From UBA1926 sp036732005 (GTDB taxonomy: Bacteria; Planctomycetota; Phycisphaerae; Phycisphaerales; UBA1924): a DNA stretch of 64,000 nucleotides. Below are positions 52,108-60,603 of this stretch, one piece after another. The DNA is taken from the NCBI GenBank assembly GCA_036732005.1, contig DAINDF010000001.1, forward strand, positions 496,001 to 560,000. Reading direction: 5' to 3'. The notes under the pieces are model-generated. The model was not told where the DNA came from, searched no databases, and worked only from the letters and a program-made list of their open reading frames with translations. How positions within the stretch are numbered: the stretch's first letter is position 1; each line of letters starts with the position of its first letter. Both the position numbers and the translations under genes were made by a program.

Positions 52108-53072
52108 GGCAGGAGCCCCGTCTCGCCCGGGAGGCCCAGGGCGAGGTTGATGTTCTGGATCGCCTGCGAGGCGGCGCCCTTGAGCAGGTTGTCGATGACG
52201 CAGACCAGGGCGGCCCGACTCCTGTCATCCGGATGGACGGCGGCCCCCCCCACCGCCGCGAAGGGGGTCTCGATGACCTCCTGCACCCTCGGCGCTTGGC
52301 AGTCGGTGACGCGGAGGAGGGGCGAGCGCTGGTAGGCGGCGTGCAGCACGCCCGTGATGGCGTCCGCGGTGACCGGGCCCGCGAAGTCGACCATCGCGGT
52401 CAGGGTGATGCCGCGGAAGAAGGGCGCCACGGCGGGGACGAAGCGGATGTCGACGCCGATGTGGCGAGCGGCCTCGGCCTCGTGCCCGTGGGCGACCAGG
52501 GCGTAGGGCAGCACGCCGCCGGCGAGGCGGGCGGTGTCGTTGCGTTCGCTCGGTGCGGTTCCGGCGCCGCTGTAGCCGGAGACCCCGACGCAATGGGCCC
52601 GGACGAGCCCGAGTCCTCGGAGCGGGGCGAGCGCGATCTGGATGGCGGTGGCGTAGCAGCCCGGGTTGGCGATCCGCGTCGCGCCTTCGAGACGATCGGC
52701 GTGGATCTCGGGGACGGCGTAAGCCCAGCGTTCGTCGGCCCGCATGTCGGCGCTGAGGTCGACAACGAGGCCGGGGGCAGCGCCCGCGGCGAGGGCGTCG
52801 TCCAGAAACTTCGCGGCCTGCCCGTTGGGAAGCGCGAGCACGAGTACATCCGGGCAACTCCCGGCGAGCGAGGCGGGATCGGGCGAGGTGAAGCGAAGGC
52901 CCTCGGGCCCGACGCCGAGCTCATCGCGGACCCGCCTCCCGCCGAGTTCCCGAGAGACGGCGAGGGTGGCGAGGAGGATGGGGTGGCGTTCGAGGAGGGC
53001 GATCATCTCGCGGCCGACATATCCGCGTGCGCCGATGAGGCCGACCGTTCGCGTCGCGGTTTCAGACGGCAA
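52104..53072 (-). CDS. argC: N-acetyl-gamma-glutamyl-phosphate reductase
   Basis: This 322-residue protein starts from a TTG that overlaps argA/B by 11 bases. An NAD(P) fold GLIGARGYVGREMI and the catalytic ANPGCYATAIQ Cys are clear, with VSGYSGAGTAPSERN downstream. ArgC reduces acetylglutamyl phosphate to the semialdehyde. The frame is open further upstream, but that extension lacks similarity, and no ATG lies between it and the NAD fold. Confidence 0.95.
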   Translation of the reverse strand: MPSETATRTVGLIGARGYVGREMIALLERHPILLATLAVSRELGGRRVRDELGVGPEGLRFTSPDPASLAGSCPDVLVLALPNGQAAKFLDDALAAGAAPGLVVDLSADMRADERWAYAVPEIHADRLEGATRIANPGCYATAIQIALAPLRGLGLVRAHCVGVSGYSGAGTAPSERNDTARLAGGVLPYALVAHGHEAEAARHIGVDIRFVPAVAPFFRGITLTAMVDFAGPVTADAITGVLHAAYQRSPLLRVTDCQAPRVQEVIETPFAAVGGAAVHPDDRSRAALVCVIDNLLKGAASQAIQNINLALGLPGETGLLP

Positions 53073-54399
53073 GCGGCACCTCGGTCGGTTTGGCGGGGAG
53101 GAGCGAAGGGGGCAGGGAGAGCGCGTGCTCGACGGCGCGGCGGATGGCGTCGGCCTCCCGCAGCCCACGCCAGAAGACGACCCACTCGCCGGCGCGGTGC
53201 ATGCCGTCGGCCCGGGCGAAGTACCACGGGTTGATCTCGTTGCCGGCCCTGGACCTCCAGCAGAACCTGAAGATCTCCGCCGCGAACCGGTTCCAGAGCG
53301 TCGCGGCGATGCCGAGCCCCTGGGCCTCGCGGCTGACGGCGAACTTGTCGAGATAGGGGAAAGGCCCGCCCGCTGTGAAGACAGCCGCGGCGATGGAGTC
53401 GCCCGCGATGTAGACCCTCTCGAAGGCGTGGGTCTCGAAGTAGTCGGGCACGAGGGGGCGGCCGAAGCTCGCCTCGATGAGTTCGGCGAGGCGGGGGCGG
53501 TCGACGCCCTCGCCGGCCTCGTGGCACTCGACGGCGACGCCCTTGCGGACCAGGGTGCCCGCGCCCTTGTGCGTAAAGAGCTCGGCGGCGAGGTGCTCGG
53601 GGGAGGTGATGGAGACGGTCGCGTCCTGCGGCAGCCCGGCGAGGATCTCGCGAACCTCGCGGAGCTTGAGCTCCATGCCGCCGGAGACCCAATCCTCGCC
53701 GATCAGTCGGTCGTAGTCGCCGGCGAGATCGACCGCGGGGATGACATTGCCGTGGCGATCGAGCAGCCCGCCGGTCGGGGTGATGAACACGACCTTGTGC
53801 GCGGGGAGGTGCAGGGCGAGGTCGCGTGCGGCGGTGTCGGCGTTGATGTTGAGGATTTGGCCCTCGTCGGTCTCGCCGAGCGGGGAGATGACTGGGATCT
53901 GCCCGTTGACGAGCGAGGCGTGGATCATGGTCGCGTCGACACCGACGACCTCGCCGACCATGCCGAGTTCGGGCACGGCGCTGCGTGCGGCCCTGAACAC
54001 GCCCGTACCGATGGGGCGGGCGCGAACGCCCTGCCGCTCGAGGGAATCGGCGAGTCGATGGCCCTCGGCCTGGAAGACCCGCCGGGCGATGGTGAGAACC
54101 TCGGGCGTCGTGACGCGCTTGCCCTCGATGAAGCGGCTCTCGACGCCCGCGTCCCTGAGGGCCCGGGTCAGCTGCGGGCCAGCGCCGTGGACCAGCACGG
54201 GGCGGACGCCCAGCATCGCCAGGCAGGCCACGGCCGCGGCGAGCTCTTCGGGCTGCTCGTCGAGCACGCCCCCGCCGACCTTGAGGAGAACTCGGCGCGT
54301 GGCGGCGCCGCCCGCGAAGGCGTTGAGGTATTGCGAGACCTCTCGGCGTGTGCCGAGGTTGTGCAGCAGGTTGATCAGGACCTTGCGCTGGATCGTCAT
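53062..54399 (-). CDS. argA/argB: Bifunctional N-acetylglutamate synthase/kinase (NAGS-K)
   Basis: This is a 445-residue protein. Residues 1-285 are the amino-acid-kinase fold (LLKVGGGVLDEQ, VLVHGAGPQLTRAL, ILNINADTAARDLAL, VFITPTGGLLDRHG). Residues about 295-445 are the GNAT domain (DSIAAAVFTAGGPFPYLDKFAVSREAQGLGIAATLWNRF). This two-domain layout is that of NAGS-K of Xanthomonas and Maricaulis, which both acetylates glutamate and phosphorylates the product. The start overlaps the argE stop as ATGA. Confidence 0.94.
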   Translation of the reverse strand: MTIQRKVLINLLHNLGTRREVSQYLNAFAGGAATRRVLLKVGGGVLDEQPEELAAAVACLAMLGVRPVLVHGAGPQLTRALRDAGVESRFIEGKRVTTPEVLTIARRVFQAEGHRLADSLERQGVRARPIGTGVFRAARSAVPELGMVGEVVGVDATMIHASLVNGQIPVISPLGETDEGQILNINADTAARDLALHLPAHKVVFITPTGGLLDRHGNVIPAVDLAGDYDRLIGEDWVSGGMELKLREVREILAGLPQDATVSITSPEHLAAELFTHKGAGTLVRKGVAVECHEAGEGVDRPRLAELIEASFGRPLVPDYFETHAFERVYIAGDSIAAAVFTAGGPFPYLDKFAVSREAQGLGIAATLWNRFAAEIFRFCWRSRAGNEINPWYFARADGMHRAGEWVVFWRGLREADAIRRAVEHALSLPPSLLPAKPTEVPLAV

Positions 54400-55454
54400 G
54401 TCGTGCTCCGGGCGTTGTCGCTGAACCAGCGGGCGTAGGTCTCGGTCGCCCCGGCGAGGTGAGCCAGAGGAACGCTCTCCTGCGGGGCGTGGGCCTGGTC
54501 GATGTCGCCCGGCCCGAAGACGATCGTCGGGAGGCGGTGCGCGGCGAAGAGGGCGGCCTCGGTCCAGAACATGACCGGCTCACCGGTGGCGAGGCCGAGC
54601 TCGCTCGCGAGCTCGCTGCTCTCGCGCGTGGGGCGGAGGGGCGGGGCGTGGAATCGGGTGCGCCACTCGGTGCGCGCGCCGAAGGGGAGGCACGCGTGGA
54701 GCCAGTCGAGGCGTGTGTCGGCCTCGGTCTCGGGGCGCATGCTGAACCGCACGGCCGCGCGCGCGGCGATCATGTTCGGCTTTGTGCCCCCCTGGATAGC
54801 GCCGACATTGAAGCGAAGGTGATCGACCCGTTCGGCCTGTTCGAGCGCGGTGGCGCACCAGTCGCAGGCGTCGTGGATCGCGCTGCGGCCCCGGCGACCG
54901 ACCGTCGAGGCGTGCCCCCCGTCGCCGAAGAACTCGGCCTCGACGGACAGCACCCCGCGGTGGGCGGTCACGGCCCGCAGGTTCGTGGGCTCGGACACCA
55001 CGACCGACGCGAACCGGCCCGCGAGCCGCTCGGCCGCATGGCGGACGCAGCGGCTCTGCCCGGCCTCCTCGTCGGTGGTGAACAGGATCGCCGCGTCGCC
55101 CGAGGTCTCCTGGGCCGCGGCGAGCTGGCAGGCGGCGGCCCCCTTGACATCGCAGACACCCAGCCCGATGACGCGGTCGCCCTCGAGGCGCAACTCGAAC
55201 GGGTCGGTCGACCAGTCGGGGTCTGGAGGGACCGTGTCGAGGTGGCAGTTCACGAGCAGAGCAGGATTGCCTCGGAGCGCCAGCAGGCAGACACACCCCT
55301 CGCCGAGATCCTCGATCTCGACGGTGAACCCGGCCCCTCCGAGCGTCTCGGCCGCGTGGGCGATGACGGGGTGGTCCGGCGTGATCGCCCGCGGCGGGTT
55401 GACGGTCGAATGCCCGACGATCGTGCGGAGGTGGTGAAGGGCACGGTCTATCAC
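54396..55454 (-). CDS. argE: M20-family N-acetylcitrulline/N-acetylornithine deacetylase
   Basis: This 352-residue protein starts with GTG overlapping the argG stop as GTGA. Metal ligands lie in VNCHLDTVPPD and LGVCDVKGAAA, and the catalytic pair in FTTDEEAGQSR. Next to an acetylornithine carbamoyltransferase, its substrate is most likely N-acetylcitrulline, as in Xanthomonas. The link is by context. The length fits the short ArgE forms. Confidence 0.92.
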   Translation of the reverse strand: MIDRALHHLRTIVGHSTVNPPRAITPDHPVIAHAAETLGGAGFTVEIEDLGEGCVCLLALRGNPALLVNCHLDTVPPDPDWSTDPFELRLEGDRVIGLGVCDVKGAAACQLAAAQETSGDAAILFTTDEEAGQSRCVRHAAERLAGRFASVVVSEPTNLRAVTAHRGVLSVEAEFFGDGGHASTVGRRGRSAIHDACDWCATALEQAERVDHLRFNVGAIQGGTKPNMIAARAAVRFSMRPETEADTRLDWLHACLPFGARTEWRTRFHAPPLRPTRESSELASELGLATGEPVMFWTEAALFAAHRLPTIVFGPGDIDQAHAPQESVPLAHLAGATETYARWFSDNARSTT

Positions 55455-56677
55455 AGCACGCCCGCCCGGTCCGCGGTGCGGATCGCCGGCACGGAACGCT
55501 GGCAGGCGATGGCGCTCGAGTTCCCGAGGAGCCTGATGAAGCCCTCCGCGTCGGCGGCGCTCCAGTCGGCGTGCTGCGCGTAGGTCGCGCCCGCGCGGGT
55601 GAGCGGGGCGTCGGCCCGGACCCGGACGGCGTGGCACTGCCCGCCGATAGCCGAGAGCGTCACCTCGCCCGTGACGAACCGCTGGCTCGCGGTGAGGAAA
55701 GCCTCGAGATCGGCCCGGAGAGGCTCGAAGTAGAACCCGCTGTACACGAGTTCGGTCCACCGGCGGGCGACCGTCGGCTTGAACCCGTTCTGCTCCTTGC
55801 TCAGGGTGATCTCCTCGAGCGCCTTGTGAGCCGTGAGCAGCGCGGTGAGCCCCGGCGCCTCGAACACGATCCGGCCCTTGAGCCCGATGACCGTGTCGCC
55901 CGTGTAGATGCCGCGCCCGACGCCGCCCGCGCCGAAACGCGAGTTCAACTCGGCGAGGATCGCGGCCCCCGGGAGGGCTCGCCCGTCGAGCGCGACGCAG
56001 CGTCCCTCCTCGAAGCCGAGCACCGCCTCGATCGGGGCCGAGGGCCATGCCGAGGGGGGCGCTGTAAGCACGCGGGCGTCCTCGCTCGGGGCCTCGAAGC
56101 GGTCGATCTCCGAACCGGAGATCGTGGCGCCGAGCAGATTCTCGTTCATGGTGTACCGCTTCGCGCCGGTCGGCACGGAGAAGCCGCGGTGCTCGAGGAA
56201 CTCGGCCTCGTAGGCCCTCGGAGCCTCGGTCCGCCCCTGCAATTCGCGGATCGGCGCGATGATCGGCAGGTTGCTCAGGCAACGGAGGGACTGATCGAAT
56301 CTGACCTGGTCGTTGCCCATCGCGGTGCAGCCGTGGGCGATCGCCGTGGCGCCGATCTCGCGGGCGAGCGAGACGGATCGTGCGGCGATCGCGTACCGGT
56401 CGGAGCAGAGGAGCGGGTAGCGATCCTGGTAGCACACCCCCCCCATGACGAATGGGACGACGAAGTCCTCCCAGAGTTCGCCCGACGCGTCGTGCTCGAC
56501 ATGTTCGGCGGCGCCGAGTTCGAGGGCGCGGGCCCGGATCGCGGCCCGGGCGGCCTCATCGGACCCACCCGTGTCGACATACAGGGTGACCACGCGGTAC
56601 CCCTTCTCGATGAGATAGGGCACGCAGAAGCTGGTATCGAGACCGCCCGAGAAGGCAAGGACGACTTGGGGTTGCAT
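55451..56677 (-). CDS. argG: Argininosuccinate synthase
   Basis: This is a 408-residue protein. The PP-loop VVLAFSGGLDTSFC, GCTAMGNDQVRFDQSL and EAPSEDARVL-type segments are present. ArgG couples citrulline with aspartate using ATP. It lies 22 bases after argF' and overlaps argE. Its sequence (SGGLDTSFCVPYLIEKGY) is closer to the Xanthomonas type than to the common short ArgG; that similarity is by memory. Confidence 0.95.
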   Translation of the reverse strand: MQPQVVLAFSGGLDTSFCVPYLIEKGYRVVTLYVDTGGSDEAARAAIRARALELGAAEHVEHDASGELWEDFVVPFVMGGVCYQDRYPLLCSDRYAIAARSVSLAREIGATAIAHGCTAMGNDQVRFDQSLRCLSNLPIIAPIRELQGRTEAPRAYEAEFLEHRGFSVPTGAKRYTMNENLLGATISGSEIDRFEAPSEDARVLTAPPSAWPSAPIEAVLGFEEGRCVALDGRALPGAAILAELNSRFGAGGVGRGIYTGDTVIGLKGRIVFEAPGLTALLTAHKALEEITLSKEQNGFKPTVARRWTELVYSGFYFEPLRADLEAFLTASQRFVTGEVTLSAIGGQCHAVRVRADAPLTRAGATYAQHADWSAADAEGFIRLLGNSSAIACQRSVPAIRTADRAGVL

Positions 56678-56699
56678 CGCGCAGTTCCTTTGGTTTCAT

Positions 56700-57725
56700 T
56701 CAGCGTGCGGGGCCGTCGACTTTCGCGCCGAGGAGGCGCGCCATCAGGGCCTTCTGGACATGGAGGCGGTTCTCCGCCTCCTCGATGATGAGCGAACGCG
56801 GGCTGTCCATCACCGCGTCGGTCGCCTTTATGTTCCGCCTCGCGGGGAGGCAGTGCGAGAACCAGGCGTTGTTGGTCAGCGCCATCTTGCGCTCGTCCAC
56901 GATGAAGTGCCTGTTCGCGTCCCGGACCGGCTTCTCGGCCTCCCAGTTCCCGTAGAACGCGAGCGAACCCCACGACTTGGCGTAAACGAACTCCGCGCCG
57001 CGGTAGGCCGAGTCGATGTCGTGGCTTACTCCGAACGAGCCACCTGCTTGCTCGGCGTTGCGGGCCGCGGCGTCCATGTAGCGGGGGTCGAGCAAGTACC
57101 GCTCGTCCGGGCAGAGCAGCGTCACCTCGGCGCCCATCTTCGTCGCGATCATGATCGCCGAATTGGCGACCGCGGTGTTCAAGGGTCTGGGGTGGTAGGT
57201 CCAGGTGAGCACATACTTCTTCCCGCGCATGGTGCCGGCGTGGTCTTCCAACGCCATGGCGTGCGCGAGTTCCTGGCACGGGTGGACGATCGTCTCCATG
57301 TTGATGACCGGCACGGTCGCGTGTCGGGCGAACGCGGAGAGCACGCGGTCCTCGAGATCGACCGACCAGTCCTGGAACTTGGGGAAGGAGCGGATCGCGA
57401 TGAGGTCGCAATACCGAGACAGCACCCGGGCCGCCTCGCGGGCGTGCTCCTCGGCGGCCCCGTCCATCACCACCCCGTCATCGAACGCCATCTCCCATGC
57501 GCCCTTCCCGGGCTCGATCACGACCGCGTGGGCCCCGAGCTGGAACGCCCCGATCTCGAACGAGGTCCGCGTGCGCAGCGAGGGGTTGAAGAACAGCAGC
57601 GCAACCCGTCGGCCCGCGAGGAGCGGGCGCACAGGGCTTTCCCGCAACGACCTCGCGTCGACGATCAGCGAGCGGATCTCCTCCGCGGTCCAGTCCTGGG
57701 TGGTGAGAAAATGACGGATGCTCAT
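56700..57725 (-). CDS. argF': N-acetylornithine carbamoyltransferase
   Basis: This is a 341-residue protein. It follows the Xanthomonas AOTC closely from the first residues (HFLTTQDW) to HCLPARRNIKATDAVMDSP. The carbamoyl-phosphate site is FFNPSLRTRTSFE (S49-R53). Glu92, which in the Xanthomonas enzyme distinguishes acetyl- from succinylornithine, is present (AAEEH), and Lys300 corresponds to the carboxylated Lys302. It carbamoylates N-acetylornithine to N-acetylcitrulline. It overlaps argR as ATGA. Confidence 0.94.
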   Translation of the reverse strand: MSIRHFLTTQDWTAEEIRSLIVDARSLRESPVRPLLAGRRVALLFFNPSLRTRTSFEIGAFQLGAHAVVIEPGKGAWEMAFDDGVVMDGAAEEHAREAARVLSRYCDLIAIRSFPKFQDWSVDLEDRVLSAFARHATVPVINMETIVHPCQELAHAMALEDHAGTMRGKKYVLTWTYHPRPLNTAVANSAIMIATKMGAEVTLLCPDERYLLDPRYMDAAARNAEQAGGSFGVSHDIDSAYRGAEFVYAKSWGSLAFYGNWEAEKPVRDANRHFIVDERKMALTNNAWFSHCLPARRNIKATDAVMDSPRSLIIEEAENRLHVQKALMARLLGAKVDGPAR

Positions 57726-58198
57726 CCGGTTGCTCCCCGTTGTTCGAGCCCCGCGAGCAGCCGCCGAGCAAGTCTCGAGGCCGCGGCGTTCGATGGTGTC
57801 GCCACGAAGATCGTGTCATCGCCGGCGATCGTGCCGACAATCCCCGCCGGGGCGACGCGGTCGATCGCGTCCGCGATCACGCCGCCGTGCCCCGGCGCGG
57901 TCCGGATCACCACGAGCGACGCGGCGGGCGAGATATCCCTCGCGTGCTCCCGGAGCACGCCGCGGAGCCTGGTATCCGGATCCCCGGCGGGCGAGGCGTC
58001 CGGCCGGACGAGATCATCCGGCAGGCGGTACCCCGCCCGGGTCTTGACCGCGCCGATCGCCCGGAGGTCGCGCGAGACCGTCGCCTGGGTGGCCTGCAAG
58101 CCCTCGACGCCGAGCGCCTCGACGAGGGCCTCCTGGCTGGTCGCCCCCTCGGCCCGGAGGATCTGGGAGATTCGGTGTCGGCGTCGCTCGGCGGACAT
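57722..58198 (-). CDS. argR: Arginine repressor
   Basis: This is a 158-residue protein. An N-terminal winged helix (ISQILRAEGATSQEALVEAL, then QATQATVSRDLRAIGAVK) and a C-terminal hexamerisation/arginine domain (VVIRTAPGHGGVIADAID and VGTIAGDDTIFVATPS) are present. ArgR with arginine represses arg genes. It is the first gene of the operon, so it would control its own expression through the sites at 58198-58231. Confidence 0.94.
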   Translation of the reverse strand: MSAERRRHRISQILRAEGATSQEALVEALGVEGLQATQATVSRDLRAIGAVKTRAGYRLPDDLVRPDASPAGDPDTRLRGVLREHARDISPAASLVVIRTAPGHGGVIADAIDRVAPAGIVGTIAGDDTIFVATPSNAAASRLARRLLAGLEQRGATG

Positions 58199-58233
58199 GC
58201 ATGATTATTCACCGGACTGCATAACTATGTCAA
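58198..58233 (-). promoter_or_regulatory. arg operon promoter overlapped by two ARG-box-like palindromes
   Basis: On the minus strand TTGACA (58233-58228), an 18-base spacer and AATAAT (58209-58204) precede the argR ATG by 5 bases, so transcription should start at or next to the A of the ATG. TGCAT-GATT-ATTCA (58198-58211) matches the ARG-box consensus TGAAT-W4-ATTCA with two mismatches. A weaker copy, TGCAT-AACT-ATGTC, starts at 58218, about two helical turns away. ArgR bound here would block the promoter. Confidence 0.75.
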
Positions 58234-58343
58234 GCACCACGCCCCGTCACTTCGCCCCGGGCGATGGGACGCGCGCGCCGGGCTGGCCCAGACCCCTGTT
58301 CGCGACGCCGCCGATCCGCATGCGAAATCGGCTCGCGGGAAGA

Positions 58344-58941
58344 AGACCGGCTTCGTCAACGCCTTCAGCAGCAGCCAGGGCACCTTCTACAACGCGAGCT
58401 TCTCCTACGACGAACGCGACCAGCTCGTCGGCTTCGCCGCCTTCGAGGGAACCCAGAAGCTCAAGGCCAGCACCTACCGCTACGACTGCTTCAACCGCCG
58501 CGTGGCCGCGCTGCTCGACACCGACGGCAACGGCGGCTTTGACGAGACGACCCACTTCGTCTACGCCGGGCAGGCGGCGTGGCAGCTGGTCGAGGAGTAC
58601 CCTTCTGCTGTGCCGACTTGGAGCAGCGTCCAGGGCGAGGAGGACCACGACACGACCGTCGAGCGGTCGTACGCCTACGGCAACTACATAGATGAAGTGC
58701 TCACGATGCGCGACCACGGCTCGGGCGAGGACTTCTTCTACCACCAGGACGACCTGTTCAGCGTCTACGCGATGACGGACGAGGACGGCGTGGTGGTCGA
58801 ACGCTACGAGTACGGCGACTACGGGCAGGTCTCGATCACGGCCGAGGACGGGACGCCGCGGGCGGCCAGTTCCTACGGCAACCGGCACACCTTCACCGGG
58901 CGGCTGCTCTGCGACGAGCTGACGCTGGATGACGGGGGGCA
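58344..58941 (+). repeat. RHS-core repeat, copy A
   Basis: By eye it matches copy B across 58442-58827/60218-60603 without difference, copy C across 58706-58941/61912-62147 and copy D across 58344-58561/63444-63661 with a few substitutions. Confidence 0.9.
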
Positions 58942-59605
58942 AGTGCTGGAGAGCAGAAGACGCGTACTCATGCCGGCAATCGGCCGATGGGCGTCGTTCG
59001 ACCCACTCGAGTACTTTGATTCAATGTCCTTGTATGTCTACGGCATATCATCGCCGCTCTCGCGAACTGACCCATTTGGATTGTCCTCGACTTATTCGCC
59101 GTCTGGTTGGCTTGAAGTTCTCGTTGCAAATCTTCAAGCAGCAGGATACAGCGTAGGGGAAATAGCCCAGATCTTGCTAAGAATGGGCATTAGCAAGGAG
59201 TTGATTTCAAAACTTCTGGCCATTTCGGTTTCCACACTGATCGTTCATGAGGCGTCGAAAGAGGTAGCGAGATGTGCGTCGATGTACAAAATGTACAAGA
59301 TAGTCTGCGACAGCTGCAAGACTTGCAACAATGGCCAATCTTGCAGCGAATTGCTTTCCCAAATTACCTGCAACAGCCTCTGTGTCACTCTACGAGTGCG
59401 ACATCTGCAGCAGTGCGTCTTGAGTTCGGCAATCGGAGTAGTTAACCCAAGATGGTGGAACGGACACATCGAACAAATCGATAACAAGTTGCGGGCACTC
59501 GAGAGATGTCAGGCGATTTATAGCAGCGAGGGGTGCTCGCCTGGGTGTGACCCGGCAAAAAACCCAGTGAACCCGTTTACAAAGATCCCGCCAAGCATGC
59601 CATGA
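58502..59605 (+). CDS. RHS-repeat core fragment with cysteine-rich C-terminal tip (copy A)
   Basis: From GTG 58502 this is 367 residues; the frame is open back to 58205 without a better start or signal peptide, so the copy is 5'-truncated. The core has YD repeats (ERSYAYGNYIDEVL, VVERYEYGDYGQ), ending at the RHS-associated GRWASFDP...SLYVYG...DPFGL boundary near residue 195. After it comes an AT-richer tip with ten or more Cys (CDSCKTCNNGQSC, RHLQQC, ERCQAIYSSEGC) and a HIEQI motif, reminiscent of Cys-rich polymorphic-toxin domains. Toxin activity is inferred. Its stop overlaps the next gene as ATGA. Confidence 0.75.
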   Translation: MAALLDTDGNGGFDETTHFVYAGQAAWQLVEEYPSAVPTWSSVQGEEDHDTTVERSYAYGNYIDEVLTMRDHGSGEDFFYHQDDLFSVYAMTDEDGVVVERYEYGDYGQVSITAEDGTPRAASSYGNRHTFTGRLLCDELTLDDGGQVLESRRRVLMPAIGRWASFDPLEYFDSMSLYVYGISSPLSRTDPFGLSSTYSPSGWLEVLVANLQAAGYSVGEIAQILLRMGISKELISKLLAISVSTLIVHEASKEVARCASMYKMYKIVCDSCKTCNNGQSCSELLSQITCNSLCVTLRVRHLQQCVLSSAIGVVNPRWWNGHIEQIDNKLRALERCQAIYSSEGCSPGCDPAKNPVNPFTKIPPSMP

Positions 59606-60078
59606 ACTCATACGAAACACGTGTACTAGTCGGCAAGTGGGCAATTCATGTATCAAGTCAAGAAGTCATTGAATGTGTATTTTCCGAATCCAGGTGGAAC
59701 GATCCGGATCCCGACATATGCTTGGACATCCTGCTCGGACTGGAAAGGGATATAGATCAAATTCCATCTTGGTTGCTGCAGAGGGTGTGGTGTGAACTTG
59801 AGCATTGGGCTGCGACTGGATACAGCCACGATCTGGCTGACATGTTCGTGCATGTTGCTGTCGGCTTCGCAAAACGGACATCGGACGGGTGGGTATATTT
59901 GAGGTCTGGTGCCAAAGTTGTAGTGCATGTGGAAGAGGTAGGATGGCCTGCCAGGTTGGACCTTCTGAGTGGTATCTTGCAGCGAACATCGATTAAGTTT
60001 GTTCAGTTCGAGGACGACTTGTTTGATCACATTCGGAATGGGTTGTGCAAGTTGTTCTTTGACGATGAGGTGCTGTGA
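59602..60078 (+). CDS. Candidate immunity protein for tip A
   Basis: This is a 158-residue acidic cytosolic protein, ATG overlapping the RHS A stop. No signal or helix is present. WNDPDPDICLDILLGLERDIDQIP and LSGILQRTSIKFVQFEDDLFD give no recognised family. The position directly behind a polymorphic tip and low GC match those of immunity genes; the function is inferred. Confidence 0.65.
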   Translation: MNSYETRVLVGKWAIHVSSQEVIECVFSESRWNDPDPDICLDILLGLERDIDQIPSWLLQRVWCELEHWAATGYSHDLADMFVHVAVGFAKRTSDGWVYLRSGAKVVVHVEEVGWPARLDLLSGILQRTSIKFVQFEDDLFDHIRNGLCKLFFDDEVL

Positions 60079-60137
60079 ATGTGGTGCCGTGTGCCGATTG
60101 TGGCCGGTCCGTTATGACCTCGCCAATTAGTCCGGCG

Positions 60138-60603
60138 TTGTCAACGCCCTCAGCACCATCCAGGGCACCTTATACAACGCGAGCTTCTCCTACGACGAAC
60201 GCCACCAGCTCGTCGGCTTCGAGGGAACCCAGAAGCTCAAGGCCAGCACCTACCGCTACGACTGCTTCAACCGCCGCGTGGCCGCGCTGCTCGACACCGA
60301 CGGCAACGGCGGCTTTGACGAGACGACCCACTTCGTCTACGCCGGGCAGGCGGCGTGGCAGCTGGTCGAGGAGTACCCTTCTGCTGTGCCGACTTGGAGC
60401 AGCGTCCAGGGCGAGGAGGACCACGACACGACCGTCGAGCGGTCGTACGCCTACGGCAACTACATAGATGAAGTGCTCACGATGCGCGACCACGGCTCGG
60501 GCGAGGACTTCTTCTACCACCAGGACGACCTGTTCAGCGTCTACGCGATGACGGACGAGGACGGCGTGGTGGTCGAACGCTACGAGTACGGCGACTACGG
60601 GCA
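60138..60603 (+). repeat. RHS-core repeat, copy B
   Basis: It starts GTTGTCAACGCC, has a 9-base in-frame deletion relative to copies A and D (GCCGCCTTC missing before GAGGGAACC), then runs identical with copy A to 60603. Beyond that the core diverges (GHASITAEDGTPRVDALGH), so A and B are recombinants of different RHS genes. Confidence 0.88.

Noticed and set aside
56678..56699. Riboswitch or attenuator between argF' and argG
   Set aside because: The gap is only 22 bases and holds just a ribosome-binding site.
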